Source: Mycobacterium sp. OTB74 (lineage in GTDB: Bacteria; Actinomycetota; Actinomycetes; Mycobacteriales; Mycobacteriaceae). From it: 64,000 nt of DNA. The stretch covers positions 434,001-498,000 of the forward strand of contig NZ_JARXVD010000001.1 of assembly GCF_029892685.1 (NCBI RefSeq). The letters run 5' to 3'. This document shows, in pieces, positions 33,805 through 43,559 of this stretch. The position numbers and the translations under genes were made by a program. Position 1 is the first letter of the stretch, and each line of letters opens with the position of its first letter. Under the pieces are notes generated by a model that had not been told where the DNA came from, did no database searches, and saw nothing but the letters and a program-made list of their open reading frames with translations.

Positions 33805-35040
33805 GTGAGCACACGCGTCATCGACGAGGCCGCCAGCGTTCTGGCCACCCCGTCGGCGTACACCGATGAGACCAAATTCCATGCCGCACTGGCACATCTG
33901 CGCGCCGATGCGCCGGTGTCCTGGGTCGAGGTGCCGGGCTACAAGCCGTTCTGGGCGATCACCAAGTATGCCGACATCATGGACATCGAGCGGGCCAACA
34001 CCGTGTTCACCAACTCGCCGCGCCCGGTCCTGGTCACCGCCGAGTCCGACGAAATCCAGGCCAGCATGGGGATCAGCACCCTGATCCACATGGACGATCC
34101 ACAGCACCGGGTGGTGCGGGCCATCGGCGCCGACTGGTTCCGGCCAAAGGCCATGCGGGCCTTGAAGTTACGAGTGGACGAGCTGGCCAAGATTTTCGTC
34201 GACAAGATGGTAGAGGTCGGGCCGGAGTGCGACTTCGTGCAACAGGTCGCGGTGAATTACCCGCTGTACGTGATCATGTCGCTGCTGGGCGTGCCGGAAC
34301 ACGATTTCGCGTCGATGCTCAAATGGACCCAGGAGCTGTTCGGAGCCGACGACGACGAATACAAGCGCGGTGCCAGCCAGGAAGACCAGGTTGCCACCAT
34401 GATCGAAATGTTCCAGTACTTCACCGCGCTGACCGCGTCGCGGCGGGAGAATCCGACCGATGATCTGGCGTCGGCCATCGCCAATGCAAAGGTCGATGGT
34501 GAGCCGCTGTCGGACATCGAAACCGTCTCGTACTACATGATTGTCGCCGCCGCCGGCCACGACACCACCAGCGCGACCATCTCCGGTGGGCTGCTGGCGC
34601 TGCTGGAGAATCCGGACCAGCTGGCGCGGCTGCGGGCTGAGCCCGAGCTGATGCCGTTGGCGGTCGAGGAGATGATCCGCTGGGTCACCCCGGTGAAAGC
34701 CTTCATGCGGACGGCAACAGAGGACACAATCGTGCGCGGTGTTCCGATCGCCGCGGGGGAGTCGGTGCTGCTGTCATACCCGTCGGGCAACCGCGACGAG
34801 GACGTCTTCGACGATGCGTTCCGGTTCGACGTCGGTCGAGAACCCAACAAGCACGTGGCATTTGGCTACGGCGTGCACTTCTGTTTGGGTGCGGCACTGG
34901 CCCGGATGGAGATCAACAGTTTCTTCACCGAACTGCTGCCGCGGTTGGAGTCCGTCGAATTCGCCGGTCGGCCCGAACACGTCGCGACGACCTTCGTCGG
35001 TGGGCTCAAGCACCTGCCGATCCGTTACCGGCTGAGCTAG
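33805..35040 (+). CDS. Cytochrome P450
   Basis: A 411-residue P450 with the full set of motifs: I-helix AAAGHDTTSATI, ExxR in EEMIRWV and heme loop FGYGVHFCLGAALAR. The sequence (DDPQHRVVRAIGADWFRP) resembles the soluble CYP111/CYP125-like actinobacterial group, whose members hydroxylate terpenoid or steroid side chains; the exact family cannot be set by eye. It is second in the operon with the LLM oxidoreductase. Its TAG overlaps the stop codon of the convergent ybdD gene in the palindromic tetramer CTAG. Confidence 0.92.
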   Translation: MSTRVIDEAASVLATPSAYTDETKFHAALAHLRADAPVSWVEVPGYKPFWAITKYADIMDIERANTVFTNSPRPVLVTAESDEIQASMGISTLIHMDDPQHRVVRAIGADWFRPKAMRALKLRVDELAKIFVDKMVEVGPECDFVQQVAVNYPLYVIMSLLGVPEHDFASMLKWTQELFGADDDEYKRGASQEDQVATMIEMFQYFTALTASRRENPTDDLASAIANAKVDGEPLSDIETVSYYMIVAAAGHDTTSATISGGLLALLENPDQLARLRAEPELMPLAVEEMIRWVTPVKAFMRTATEDTIVRGVPIAAGESVLLSYPSGNRDEDVFDDAFRFDVGREPNKHVAFGYGVHFCLGAALARMEINSFFTELLPRLESVEFAGRPEHVATTFVGGLKHLPIRYRLS

Positions 35041-35228
35041 CAGCAACGTCCCTGCGGGTTGAGCTCAGCCGCCCGGTACCGGGCCTTCCAGTAGTCTCGC
35101 TCGGACAGCGCCGGCTTGTCGGGGTGCGTCCGTTCGTGGTGCTCCAGATAGTGGGCGAAGTCGTTGTCGCCCATCAATGTTGAACAGTACCAACGGATTT
35201 GGCGTGCAAACCCGGTAACGCGTCCCAT
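35037..35228 (-). CDS. YbdD/YjiX-family small protein
   Basis: A 63-residue protein of the YbdD/YjiX family, always found beside CstA-type transporters. Seen: QIRWYCSTLMGDNDFAHYLE, DYWKARYRAAE and the conserved di-cysteine end GRCC. The full-length start at 35228 gives a 55-bp overlap with the cstA end; a shorter start (ATG at 35174, TGATG overlap with the cstA stop) would lose the conserved N-terminal helix, so the longer form is preferred. It probably regulates or assists the transporter. Confidence 0.85.
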   Translation of the reverse strand: MGRVTGFARQIRWYCSTLMGDNDFAHYLEHHERTHPDKPALSERDYWKARYRAAELNPQGRCC

Positions 35229-37468
35229 TGCTTCTGCACCTCCTTCTCGGCTGCAGTAGCGATCAGGCCGCGTGGTGCGAATCGTCGTGACGGCACCGGT
35301 TCGTCTTCGGTCAGCGGTCGGCCACCGCCGCGGATGGCCTGCACCACGGCGACGACGCCCACCAGAACCACGATCAACACCAAGACCGCGAACAGCACCG
35401 ACAGGCTGCCCTGGATGAAGGTGTTCCGGATGACGGCTTCGATCTGGTGCGGGTTCTTGGCCGAGCCGAATGCTGCCTTACCGGCCGCCTTGGCTGCTAC
35501 GTACTGTGAATGCTGTTGCCAGTAACCAATTTTGGGATTGTGAGAGAAAATCTTCTGCCACGATGCGGTCAGCGTGACAGCGACGTCCCACAGCAGCGGC
35601 AGCGCCGGAATCCACGCCCACTTCAGCAGGCCTTTCTTGACCACCACGACCGTAACAACCGTCAGGCCGATGGCCGCCAACAGCTGATTGGCAATGCCGA
35701 ACAGCGGGAACAGCGTGTTGATCCCGCCGAGCGGATCGGTGACGCCCATCAATAGGATGCTGCCCCACCCGGCGACGACGATCGCGCTGCAGGCCCAAGC
35801 GCCCACGCGCCAGCTCGGATTGCGCAACTTGTGCAGTGGCCCACCGAGATTGCCCAACGCGTCGGAAAGCATGAAGCGCGCCACGCGGGTGCCGGCATCG
35901 ACTGTAGTGAGGATGAACAGCGCCTCGAACATGATCGCGAAGTGGTACCAGAAGGCACGCATCCCGGCGCCGCCGAACACACGTTGCAGTACCTCGGACA
36001 TCCCGAACGCCAGCGTCGGTGCGCCACCGGTACGCGAAATGATCGAGTGCTCACCGACTCCCGTGGCTGCATCGGTGATCTGCTGCGCGGTGATCGGCGC
36101 ACCGGACAACCCCAGGCCGTTAGCATATGTGGCCGCGGTAGCGGCGGTGGTGCCGGTAGCAGCGGTGGGGGAGTTGATCACGAAATAGAGGTGCTGGTTG
36201 AGGATCGCTGCGGTGATGAGCGCCATGATCGCCACGAAAGATTCGGTCAGCATGCCGCCGTAGCCGATGAGCCGCATCTGGCCCTCTTTCTCCAGCAGCT
36301 TCGGCGTGGTGCCGGACGAGATCAGCGCATGAAATCCTGAAAGCGCTCCGCAGGCAATGGTGATGAACAGGAACGGGAACAGTCCGCCGGCGAACACCGG
36401 GCCGTCGGCGCGGGTTGCGAACTGTGACACCGCGGGCGCTTCCATCACCGGGCGGGCGATCAGGATGCCGATGGCCAGCAGTGTGATGGTGCCGACCTTC
36501 ATGAACGTCGACAGGTAGTCGCGCGGCGCGAGCAGGAACCACACCGGAAGCACCGAAGCGGCCAGACCGTAGCCGATGATGCACCACGAGAGCGTCACCT
36601 TGGACAGCGTGAACCAGTCTGCGCCCCAGGATGTTTGGGCGACCCAGCCGCCGCCGATCACCGATAGCAGCAACAGTGCAACGCCGATCAGCGATACCTC
36701 CGAGATCCGGCCGGGCCGCAGGAACCGTAGATACAGACCCATGAAGATGGCGATCGGGATGGTCATGGCGATGGAGAACACGCCCCACGGGCTTTCCGCC
36801 AGCGCGTTGACCACGACCAGTGCCAGCACCGCCAGCAGGATCACCATGATCGCCAGCACCGCAAGGATTGCTGCGGCGCCACCGAAGCCGCCGAGCTCGT
36901 CGCGCACCATCTGGCCGAGGGACCGACCGCGTCGTCGGGTCGAAACGACCAGCACCAGGTAGTCCTGCACGCAGCCGGCCAGGACCGCGCCGACGATGAT
37001 CCAGATGGTGCCGGGCAGGTAGCCCATCTGGGTCGCCAGCACCGGACCGACCAGCGGTCCGGCTCCGGCGATGGCGGCGAAGTGGTGGCCGAACAGCACC
37101 CGCCGGTCGGTGGGCAGGTAGTCGGTGCCGTTCTCGAAAATCTCTGCGGGAGTTGCATGGTCGTCGCGCGGGCGTACGATTTTGAGCTCGATCAGCCGGG
37201 CGTAGAACCGGTACCCGATGACGTAGGTGCACAGCGCCGCGATGACGAACCACACCGCGTTGACATTCTCGCCGCGGGCGAATGCGACGACGGCCCATGC
37301 CGCCGCACCCAAAACCGCAATGAGGCCGAAGATCAGCTTGTGCCGAAGCGTGATCGGGGAGCGGTCGATTATCGCGACCGGTGGCAGATCCGGGTCGGTG
37401 CGCACATAGGTGATGTCACCGGTGGTCTCCTCGATGCGATCCGCCAGTGGGGCATCCGGTGTTGCCAC
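35174..37468 (-). CDS. cstA: Carbon starvation protein CstA-type transporter
   Basis: A 764-residue membrane protein with about 16-18 predicted helices. Relatives in E. coli (CstA, BtsT) import peptides or pyruvate under carbon starvation. Seen: the conserved FGHHFAAIAGAGPLVGPVLA, GTIWIIVGAVLAGCVQDYLV, FGIANQLLAAIGLTV and an N-terminal cytoplasmic stretch. GTG at 37468 is chosen since GAGGAGAG lies five bases upstream. The ybdD gene overlaps its 3' end. The upstream gap is only 47 bp, so its promoter may lie inside the small gene upstream. Confidence 0.93.
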   Translation of the reverse strand: MATPDAPLADRIEETTGDITYVRTDPDLPPVAIIDRSPITLRHKLIFGLIAVLGAAAWAVVAFARGENVNAVWFVIAALCTYVIGYRFYARLIELKIVRPRDDHATPAEIFENGTDYLPTDRRVLFGHHFAAIAGAGPLVGPVLATQMGYLPGTIWIIVGAVLAGCVQDYLVLVVSTRRRGRSLGQMVRDELGGFGGAAAILAVLAIMVILLAVLALVVVNALAESPWGVFSIAMTIPIAIFMGLYLRFLRPGRISEVSLIGVALLLLSVIGGGWVAQTSWGADWFTLSKVTLSWCIIGYGLAASVLPVWFLLAPRDYLSTFMKVGTITLLAIGILIARPVMEAPAVSQFATRADGPVFAGGLFPFLFITIACGALSGFHALISSGTTPKLLEKEGQMRLIGYGGMLTESFVAIMALITAAILNQHLYFVINSPTAATGTTAATAATYANGLGLSGAPITAQQITDAATGVGEHSIISRTGGAPTLAFGMSEVLQRVFGGAGMRAFWYHFAIMFEALFILTTVDAGTRVARFMLSDALGNLGGPLHKLRNPSWRVGAWACSAIVVAGWGSILLMGVTDPLGGINTLFPLFGIANQLLAAIGLTVVTVVVVKKGLLKWAWIPALPLLWDVAVTLTASWQKIFSHNPKIGYWQQHSQYVAAKAAGKAAFGSAKNPHQIEAVIRNTFIQGSLSVLFAVLVLIVVLVGVVAVVQAIRGGGRPLTEDEPVPSRRFAPRGLIATAAEKEVQKQWDALPGLHAKSVGTVQH

Positions 37469-37515
37469 GGTCTCTCCTCGCTCGCCCAGTGTCATACGCG
37501 TTGTCTGTGATCTTT

Positions 37516-37875
37516 TCATCGAGCCAAACCGCGCGGCATCGAATCCCGGTTTCCGAAACCTGACCGCGCAACGCGATCACGGCCGGGCAGCGAGCTCGAG
37601 CATTCGCAGGAGTCCATGACATGCATGAGTATGTGCCAGGGTTGCTCATAGGCATCTCGTTCGGCGAGCATGCTCCGAACCTCGGCAAGATCGTCGCTGA
37701 GGTCGCCGACCGTGTGTCCAGGTTCACGCAACAAATCGAAGGCATCTTCGACTTGTAGATGCCAGTACCAGTCGGGTCGCATCACGACTTCGTCGCCGAA
37801 GTGATCGACGAATTGGTCGAGGGCTAGGCCAACCGCCGCGCGCAACTCGTCGATCCGCAGTATCTCATCCGCCAT
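37516..37875 (-). CDS. Hypothetical protein
   Basis: A 119-residue soluble acidic protein with no recognised domain. Visible: a helical N-terminus (DEILRIDELRAAVGLALDQF), Trp/His-rich centre RPDWYWHLQVEDAFDLL and a predicted helix LSDDLAEVRSMLAERDAY. The last 30 residues are low in conserved-looking features and may be variable. The ATG at 37875 follows the ligB stop by 27 bp on the same strand (ligB is upstream), so it is probably transcribed with ligB. Confidence 0.6.
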   Translation of the reverse strand: MADEILRIDELRAAVGLALDQFVDHFGDEVVMRPDWYWHLQVEDAFDLLREPGHTVGDLSDDLAEVRSMLAERDAYEQPWHILMHVMDSCECSSSLPGRDRVARSGFGNRDSMPRGLAR

Positions 37876-37902
37876 TCGTGCATCGTGGCGGGCGTATCGG
37901 GG

Positions 37903-39414
37903 TCAGGTGAGGAAGGTGCGCACCGTGTCGATATCGTCGGCGGCCTTGTCGTCCCGATAACGCAGCACCCGGGCAAAACGCAGTGCGACGCCACCCGGGT
38001 AACGGCTCGATCCCTGGACGCCGTCGAAGGCGATCTCCACCACCTGCTCGGGCCGCAGCCGCACCACATATCCGTCAGTCGGACCGTCGGCCAGTTCGGT
38101 GAAGCGCCGGGTCTGCCAGTCCAGCATCTCGTCGGTCATGCCCTTGAATGTCTTACCCAGCATCACGTACCCGCCTGTCGCCGGGTCGCGGGCGCCCAGG
38201 TGGATGTTTGACAGCTTGCCGGTGCGTCGCCCAGAACCCCATTCGACTGCGAGCACCACCAGGTCAAGGGTGTGCACCGGTTTGATCTTCAGCCAGCCGG
38301 CGCCGCGCCGGCCCGCCTCATACGGTGCGTTCGGGTTCTTGGCCATCACGCCTTCATGTCCGGCAGCCAGCGTTTGGTCCAGGAAGTGCTGGGCCGCAAC
38401 AGGATCCGCGGTTACGGTGCGCGCGACCCGGAGCTGTTCGGGGACTACCTGGTCCAGCATTGCCTGGCGATGGGTCAGCGGCTGATCCAGCAGGTCGGTG
38501 CCGTCCCGGTGCAGGATGTCGAAGAAGAACACCGAAAGCGGTTGGGTCAGGTCGCCGGCGCGCTTTCCGATCCGGGAGGCGGTGACCTGGAATCGGTGTG
38601 GGCGACCGTCGGGGCGCATGGCCACGGCTTCGGCGTCCGCGATCAGGTCGGTGACGGGGAGGCCCAGCACGGCATCCACCACGTCGGGGACCCTGGACGT
38701 GATGTTCTCGAGGCTGCGGGTGTAGATGGTTACCGCGCTGCCGGCCCGATGAATCTGCAGCCGAACGCCATCGAGCTTGGTATCGAATATTGCTGCGCCG
38801 CCCAGTTTTTCGAGGGCGTCGGCGACATCGGTGGCAGTTTGGGCGAGCATCGGGCCCACCGGTTGGCCGACGGTGAGGCTGAATCTTCCGAGCCCATCGG
38901 CTCCTTCGGACATCGCTGCGGCGGCGACCGCAGCCAGGTCGCCGCCAAGCATCGCGGCTCGCCGTACGTCGGAGGCCGGGAGGCCGGTAGCGCGCGCGAC
39001 GGCATCGGCCATGACCCCGGCCAGCGCGCCTTGGCGCAGTCCGCCGCTGAGCAGCCGACGTAGAAAGGTCTGCTCGATGTTGGTGGCCGCTGCGAACAGC
39101 GCCTGCAGCAGCTCAGCTCGTTTGGCGGTGGAGCCCGGTCCGGACAGTGCCTTGATCGCCGACAGTGCGGCGTCGACCTCGGTGACGGTCTGTTTGGGAT
39201 CCGAGGTAGGTGGCGGCAACGAGCGCAGCGATGCCCACCCGACACCAATCTGACGCTGCGGGAGCTCGCCGGACAACCAGTCGACGACGATCCCGATGGC
39301 GGCCGGATCGTCGGCTGCGGTGCCGAGCAGTGCCGCGATCCGGTTTATCTTCGTCGACCGCGCAGCTGCTGCGCCGACCTCGGCGGAGGCTGTGGCCACG
39401 TCGTTGAGCAGCAT
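37903..39414 (-). CDS. ligB: ATP-dependent DNA ligase LigB
   Basis: A 503-residue ATP-dependent DNA ligase, the LigB orthologue (Rv3062) by length and context. The N-terminal 200 residues form the DNA-binding domain; the nucleotidyl-transfer motif I is [14 protein letters not shown], with the adenylated Lys in TKLDG; motif III lies near [13 protein letters not shown]; motif V is [13 protein letters not shown]. It is dispensable in M. tuberculosis, where NAD-dependent LigA is the replicative ligase. In M. tuberculosis it stands near cyp136, and here both lie in the same 15-kb stretch, with transporter genes between them. Confidence 0.93.
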   Translation of the reverse strand: MLLNDVATASAEVGAAAARSTKINRIAALLGTAADDPAAIGIVVDWLSGELPQRQIGVGWASLRSLPPPTSDPKQTVTEVDAALSAIKALSGPGSTAKRAELLQALFAAATNIEQTFLRRLLSGGLRQGALAGVMADAVARATGLPASDVRRAAMLGGDLAAVAAAAMSEGADGLGRFSLTVGQPVGPMLAQTATDVADALEKLGGAAIFDTKLDGVRLQIHRAGSAVTIYTRSLENITSRVPDVVDAVLGLPVTDLIADAEAVAMRPDGRPHRFQVTASRIGKRAGDLTQPLSVFFFDILHRDGTDLLDQPLTHRQAMLDQVVPEQLRVARTVTADPVAAQHFLDQTLAAGHEGVMAKNPNAPYEAGRRGAGWLKIKPVHTLDLVVLAVEWGSGRRTGKLSNIHLGARDPATGGYVMLGKTFKGMTDEMLDWQTRRFTELADGPTDGYVVRLRPEQVVEIAFDGVQGSSRYPGGVALRFARVLRYRDDKAADDIDTVRTFLT

Positions 39415-39541
39415 GTGCTCAGCGTGTCATCAGGGTCCGACATAGTCAGGAGTTCGGCAACCTCAGCCGCTTCTGACCGGAGCCGGGCGCGCGACGCGCC
39501 GTCCCGTCCAGTGTTGTGGTGTCCGGTCCCGTGTCGTACGG

Positions 39542-39554
39542 TCAACCTAGTTGA
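39542..39554. promoter_or_regulatory. Palindrome TCAAC-CTA-GTTGA upstream of mmpS
   Basis: A 13-bp inverted repeat with 5-bp arms lies 65 bp upstream of the mmpS start in the 204-bp gap to ligB. MmpS/MmpL operons are usually under local TetR/MarR regulators or IdeR; this site does not match an IdeR box. The arms are short, so the call is tentative. Confidence 0.3.
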
Positions 39555-39618
39555 TTAGCCGTTCTAGAAGAATTTCCCTACCGTCGGCGTCTGTCGCAGG
39601 ACCCTGAAAGGGACACGT

Positions 39619-40065
39619 TTGCAGAGGGCTTCGATCGGGCGCCGACTCAGCCAACGCTGGATGCTCTTAGTGGCGGTGTTGGTCATTGCGCTGGCCGGAT
39701 TCACTGTCTTTCGGCTGCACGGCATCTTCGCTTCGCAGGACGTCACGTCTACACCCAGCGGCTCGGGCAACGACATCGTTCCGTTCAACCCGAAGCATGT
39801 GGTCCTGCAAGTCTTCGGCCCGCCGGGGACGGTGGCAACCATCACCTATCTGGATGTCAACGCCCAACCCCAGCGCGTCGACGGTGCCAAGCTGCCCTGG
39901 GCCTACGACACAACCACCACTCAGCCAGCGGTTTTCGTGAACGTCCAAGCGCAGGGCAACGGCGACTGGATCGGTTGCCGGATCAAGATCGACGATGAAG
40001 TCAAGGACGAGAAGACGGTGCACACGTTGAACGCCTATACCTCCTGCTTGGACAAGTCCGGATGA
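39619..40065 (+). CDS. mmpS: MmpS-family transport accessory protein
   Basis: A 148-residue MmpS protein: one N-terminal membrane helix ([20 protein letters not shown], residues 14-33) and a periplasmic beta domain with [20 protein letters not shown] and the paired cysteines in WIGCRIK and YTSCLDK. MmpS partners MmpL in siderophore, lipid or drug export. The TTG at 39619 is chosen because AAAGGGA lies about ten bases upstream and the membrane helix follows. Its stop overlaps the mmpL ATG. Confidence 0.9.
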   Translation: MQRASIGRRLSQRWMLLVAVLVIALAGFTVFRLHGIFASQDVTSTPSGSGNDIVPFNPKHVVLQVFGPPGTVATITYLDVNAQPQRVDGAKLPWAYDTTTTQPAVFVNVQAQGNGDWIGCRIKIDDEVKDEKTVHTLNAYTSCLDKSG

Positions 40066-42953
40066 GCAGCCACCGGATTCCAGACCTCATCAGACGGATG
40101 TCGGTGGTGATCGCACTGTTCTGGCTGGGCCTGGCAGTGGTGACCAACGTGTTCGTGCCCCAGTTGGAGACCGTCGCTCAATCTCACAACGTATCGCTGA
40201 GTCCGCAGGACGCGCCCTCGCTGCAGGCCAGCAAACGCATCGGCAAGGTCTTCCAGGAGTTCGACTCCGACAGTTCGGCCATGATCGTGCTGGAGGGGGA
40301 CAAGCCGCTCGGTGCCGACGCACACCATTACTACGACGGCTTGGTGCAGAAGCTTCTCGCCGACACCAAGCATGTCGAACACATCGACAATTTCTGGGGC
40401 GATCCGTTGACGGCGGCCGGCTCACAGAGCGCCGACGGCAAGGCTGCGCTGGTGCAGGTGTACCTCGCCGGCAACCAGGGCGAGTCGCTGGCCAATGAAT
40501 CCGTCGATGCGGTGCGCGACATCGTCAACCACACACCGCCGCCGCCGGGAGTGCGGGCCTATGTCACAGGTGCTGCACCCCTGGTCACCGATCAGTTCGA
40601 GGTGGGTCGTCACGGCACCTTGAAAACCACCCTGATCACCCTGGGGGTGATTGCGGTGATGCTGTTCTCGCTCTACCGCCGCTTCACCACGGTGCTCTTC
40701 GTGATTTTCACGGTGATGATCGAGTTGACCGCGTCCCGTGGAGTCGTCGCCGTGCTTGCCAACGCCGGGATCATCAAACTGTCGACGTACTCGACCAACC
40801 TGCTGACGCTTTTGGTCATCGCCGCGGGCACCGATTATGCGATCTTCCTGCTCGGCCGGTTTCACGAAGCGCGTTATGCGGGTCAGGACCGCGTCTCGGC
40901 GTTCAACACGATGTACCACGGCACCGCGCACATCATCTTGGGATCGGGCCTGACCATCGCCGGTGCCGTGATGTGTCTGACCTTCACCCGGCTGCCGTAC
41001 TTCCAGAGCCTCGGCGTTCCCGCCGGTACCGGCGTTCTGGTCGCGGTGGTGGCGGCGCTGACCCTGGCACCGGCGTTGCTATGCATCGGCCGTCACTTCG
41101 GCCTGTTCGAACCTGTCCGTCGGCTGCAGACTCAGGGCTGGCGGCGCATCGGCACAGCGATCGTGCGCTGGCCCGGGCCCATCTTGGTGGTGACCGTCGC
41201 CATCGCCCTCATCGGTCTGATCGCATTGCCCGCATATGAGACAAGTTATGACGCCCGCCCCTACATGCCCGCCAGCGCGCCGGCCAATGTCGGTTACGCC
41301 GCCGCCGAACGGCACTTTTCGCAAGCCCGGCTGAATCCCGAGCTGTTGATGATCGAAGCCGATCACGATCTGCGGAATTCCACCGACATGATCCTGCTGG
41401 AACGGGTTGCCAAAGCGGTCTTCCACACCGACGGCATTGCTCAGGTGCAAGCGATAACCCGGCCGCTGGGTACGCCGTTGGACCACACGTCGATACCGTT
41501 CCAGATCAGTGCGGGCAACTCGTCTCAGATCAACAACTTGCCGTTTCAGCAGGCGCGCGGAGCCGATCTGCTCAAACAGGTCGACGTGATCAACAACTCG
41601 ATCAACATTCTGCGGCAGCAGTACAAGCTGCAGCAGCAGTCCGGCCAGATAACCGATGAACAGGCCAAAGCCTTCCAGCAGACCGTCGCGACGGCGAACG
41701 ACCTGCGTGACAAGATCGCCAACTTCGACGACTTCTTCCGGCCGCTGCGAAACTACTTCTATTGGGAGCCACACTGTTTCAACATCCCGGCTTGCGCCGC
41801 GTTGCGGTCGGTCTTCGACGCGCTGGACGGCATCGATGCGCTGGCCGATGAACTGGGCAGCGTCTCGGGGAGCATCACCAAGCTCGATGAATTGCAGCCC
41901 AAGCTGCTCGCGCTGATTCCACCGCAGATCGCAACCCAGGAGAAAAACCGAGACCTGACGCTGACGAACTACGCCACCACGTCGGGCATCAATGACCAGA
42001 CTCAGGCAGCTCTGCAGAACGCCACCGCGCTCGGGCAGGCGTATGACGCCTCGAAAACCGATGACTCCTTCTATCTGCCGCCGGAGGCATTCACCAACCC
42101 CGAATTCGTCCGCGGGATGAAGCTTTTCATGTCGCCGGACGGCAAAGCCGCTCGGATGATCATCACGCACGACGGCGATCCCGCAACGCCAGAAGGCATT
42201 TCGCACATCGACAAGATCAGGCACGCGGCGCAGCAGGCCGTCAAGGGCACCCCGTTGGCAGGATCCAGGATCTATCTGGCCGGAACTGCGGCCACGTACA
42301 AGGACATCGCCGACGGCGCCAGATACGACCTCATGATCGCCGGTATCGCCGCGCTCAGCCTGATTCTGCTGGTGATGATGTTCATTACCCGAAGCATCGT
42401 CGCGGCCATCGTCATCGTCGGAACCGTGGCGCTGTCCTTGGGCGCATCGTTCGGGCTTTCGGTGCTGATTTGGCAGGACATTCTCGGCATCCAGTTGTTC
42501 TGGATCGTGTTGGCATTGGCCGTCATCCTGTTGCTGGCTGTGGGCTCGGACTACAACCTGCTGCTGATCTCCCGGTTCAAGGAGGAGATCGGCGCCGGCC
42601 TGAACACCGGCATCATCCGGGCGATGGCCGGCTCCGGCGCGGTAGTGACGGCGGCCGGCCTGGTGTTCGCGGCCACCATGGCGTCGTTCGTGTTCGCCGA
42701 TTTGCGGATTCTGGGTCAGATCGGGACGACGATCGCGCTCGGCCTGCTCTTCGACACGTTGATCGTCCGTTCGTTCATGACGCCGGCCATCGCAGCCCTG
42801 CTCGGTCGGTGGTTCTGGTGGCCGCTGCGGGTGCGGCCCCGCCCCGCAAGCCAGATGCTGCAACCCTATGGATCACGCGCATCGGTTCGACAGCTCCTGC
42901 TGTGGGAAGACGGTGACCCTGTCGCCGGGTCGTCGGTACATTCTGGTTCGTGA
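40062..42953 (+). CDS. mmpL: MmpL-family RND transporter
   Basis: A 963-residue RND-superfamily exporter of the MmpL4/MmpL5 type, paired with mmpS by a 4-bp overlap. Twelve membrane helices in two halves; the proton-relay Asp-Tyr pairs are in [14 protein letters not shown] (first half) and [15 protein letters not shown] (second half). A long periplasmic coiled segment (residues about 490-620) carries the two-cysteine loop [15 protein letters not shown] typical of the MmpL4/5 branch. Likely cargo: siderophore, glycolipid or drug. No cargo-synthesis genes lie beside it. Confidence 0.93.
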   Translation: MSSHRIPDLIRRMSVVIALFWLGLAVVTNVFVPQLETVAQSHNVSLSPQDAPSLQASKRIGKVFQEFDSDSSAMIVLEGDKPLGADAHHYYDGLVQKLLADTKHVEHIDNFWGDPLTAAGSQSADGKAALVQVYLAGNQGESLANESVDAVRDIVNHTPPPPGVRAYVTGAAPLVTDQFEVGRHGTLKTTLITLGVIAVMLFSLYRRFTTVLFVIFTVMIELTASRGVVAVLANAGIIKLSTYSTNLLTLLVIAAGTDYAIFLLGRFHEARYAGQDRVSAFNTMYHGTAHIILGSGLTIAGAVMCLTFTRLPYFQSLGVPAGTGVLVAVVAALTLAPALLCIGRHFGLFEPVRRLQTQGWRRIGTAIVRWPGPILVVTVAIALIGLIALPAYETSYDARPYMPASAPANVGYAAAERHFSQARLNPELLMIEADHDLRNSTDMILLERVAKAVFHTDGIAQVQAITRPLGTPLDHTSIPFQISAGNSSQINNLPFQQARGADLLKQVDVINNSINILRQQYKLQQQSGQITDEQAKAFQQTVATANDLRDKIANFDDFFRPLRNYFYWEPHCFNIPACAALRSVFDALDGIDALADELGSVSGSITKLDELQPKLLALIPPQIATQEKNRDLTLTNYATTSGINDQTQAALQNATALGQAYDASKTDDSFYLPPEAFTNPEFVRGMKLFMSPDGKAARMIITHDGDPATPEGISHIDKIRHAAQQAVKGTPLAGSRIYLAGTAATYKDIADGARYDLMIAGIAALSLILLVMMFITRSIVAAIVIVGTVALSLGASFGLSVLIWQDILGIQLFWIVLALAVILLLAVGSDYNLLLISRFKEEIGAGLNTGIIRAMAGSGAVVTAAGLVFAATMASFVFADLRILGQIGTTIALGLLFDTLIVRSFMTPAIAALLGRWFWWPLRVRPRPASQMLQPYGSRASVRQLLLWEDGDPVAGSSVHSGS

Positions 42954-43008
42954 CGATCGGGAATCCGAAGATGCTCGGTAGCAACAACTTTCGTCAGCGA
43001 AACGGCGC

Positions 43009-43476
43009 TTAGACGGTGATTTCGTCGGCTGTTTGGGACTCCGTCACCGTAGCGTCCTGCAGTTTGTTCTTGAGTCGTGCCACGCGGCGAAGTTGGGCGG
43101 CGATGTTCATGGAGGTCAGCATGGGGATCCCGCCGATGAACGTGCGGAAGGACGGGTTGCCGCCGTGCACGTGCAACTCGTAGAGGCAGCCGACCACGTA
43201 GAAAAATCCCATGGTGAACAGCACTGCGGGCATGGCGTAGGCGAGCGGTGATCGAGCGTCGGTGACCAGTTCGGTCGCATAGTCGAATTCGTCCTGCGTC
43301 AGCGGTTCGCGCTTGCGCACCTTGGCCAGCACGGCTTTGTGCGCGCCCACCTTCTCGCCCATGGCGGCGGGTGCTCGCTTCTCCATGCGACCGATGTACA
43401 TGAATACGCATGCGGCGAAAACGACTGCCATCAGCCCGGCAAGGATCGTGAGGTCACCCCATATTCCTAGACCCAC
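43009..43476 (-). CDS. Membrane protein of unknown function
   Basis: A 155-residue protein with two membrane helices (LTILAGLMAVVFAACVFMYI near the N-terminus and AMPAVLFTMGFFYVVGCLY in the middle) and a charged cytoplasmic tail (QLRRVARLKNKLQDATVTE). GTG at 43476 has AAGGAG eight bases upstream; the longer open frame has none. It lies between mmpL (convergent) and the molybdopterin enzyme on the same strand, 83 bp downstream of it. No family recognised. Confidence 0.65.
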   Translation of the reverse strand: MGLGIWGDLTILAGLMAVVFAACVFMYIGRMEKRAPAAMGEKVGAHKAVLAKVRKREPLTQDEFDYATELVTDARSPLAYAMPAVLFTMGFFYVVGCLYELHVHGGNPSFRTFIGGIPMLTSMNIAAQLRRVARLKNKLQDATVTESQTADEITV

Positions 43477-43559
43477 GGTGCGGCTCCTTTGTTCAGGAAA
43501 AACGCTACCTGATCTAAGTATCTCTGGGGTACGCGGCGGGCAAACGCATTCGAGAATCG

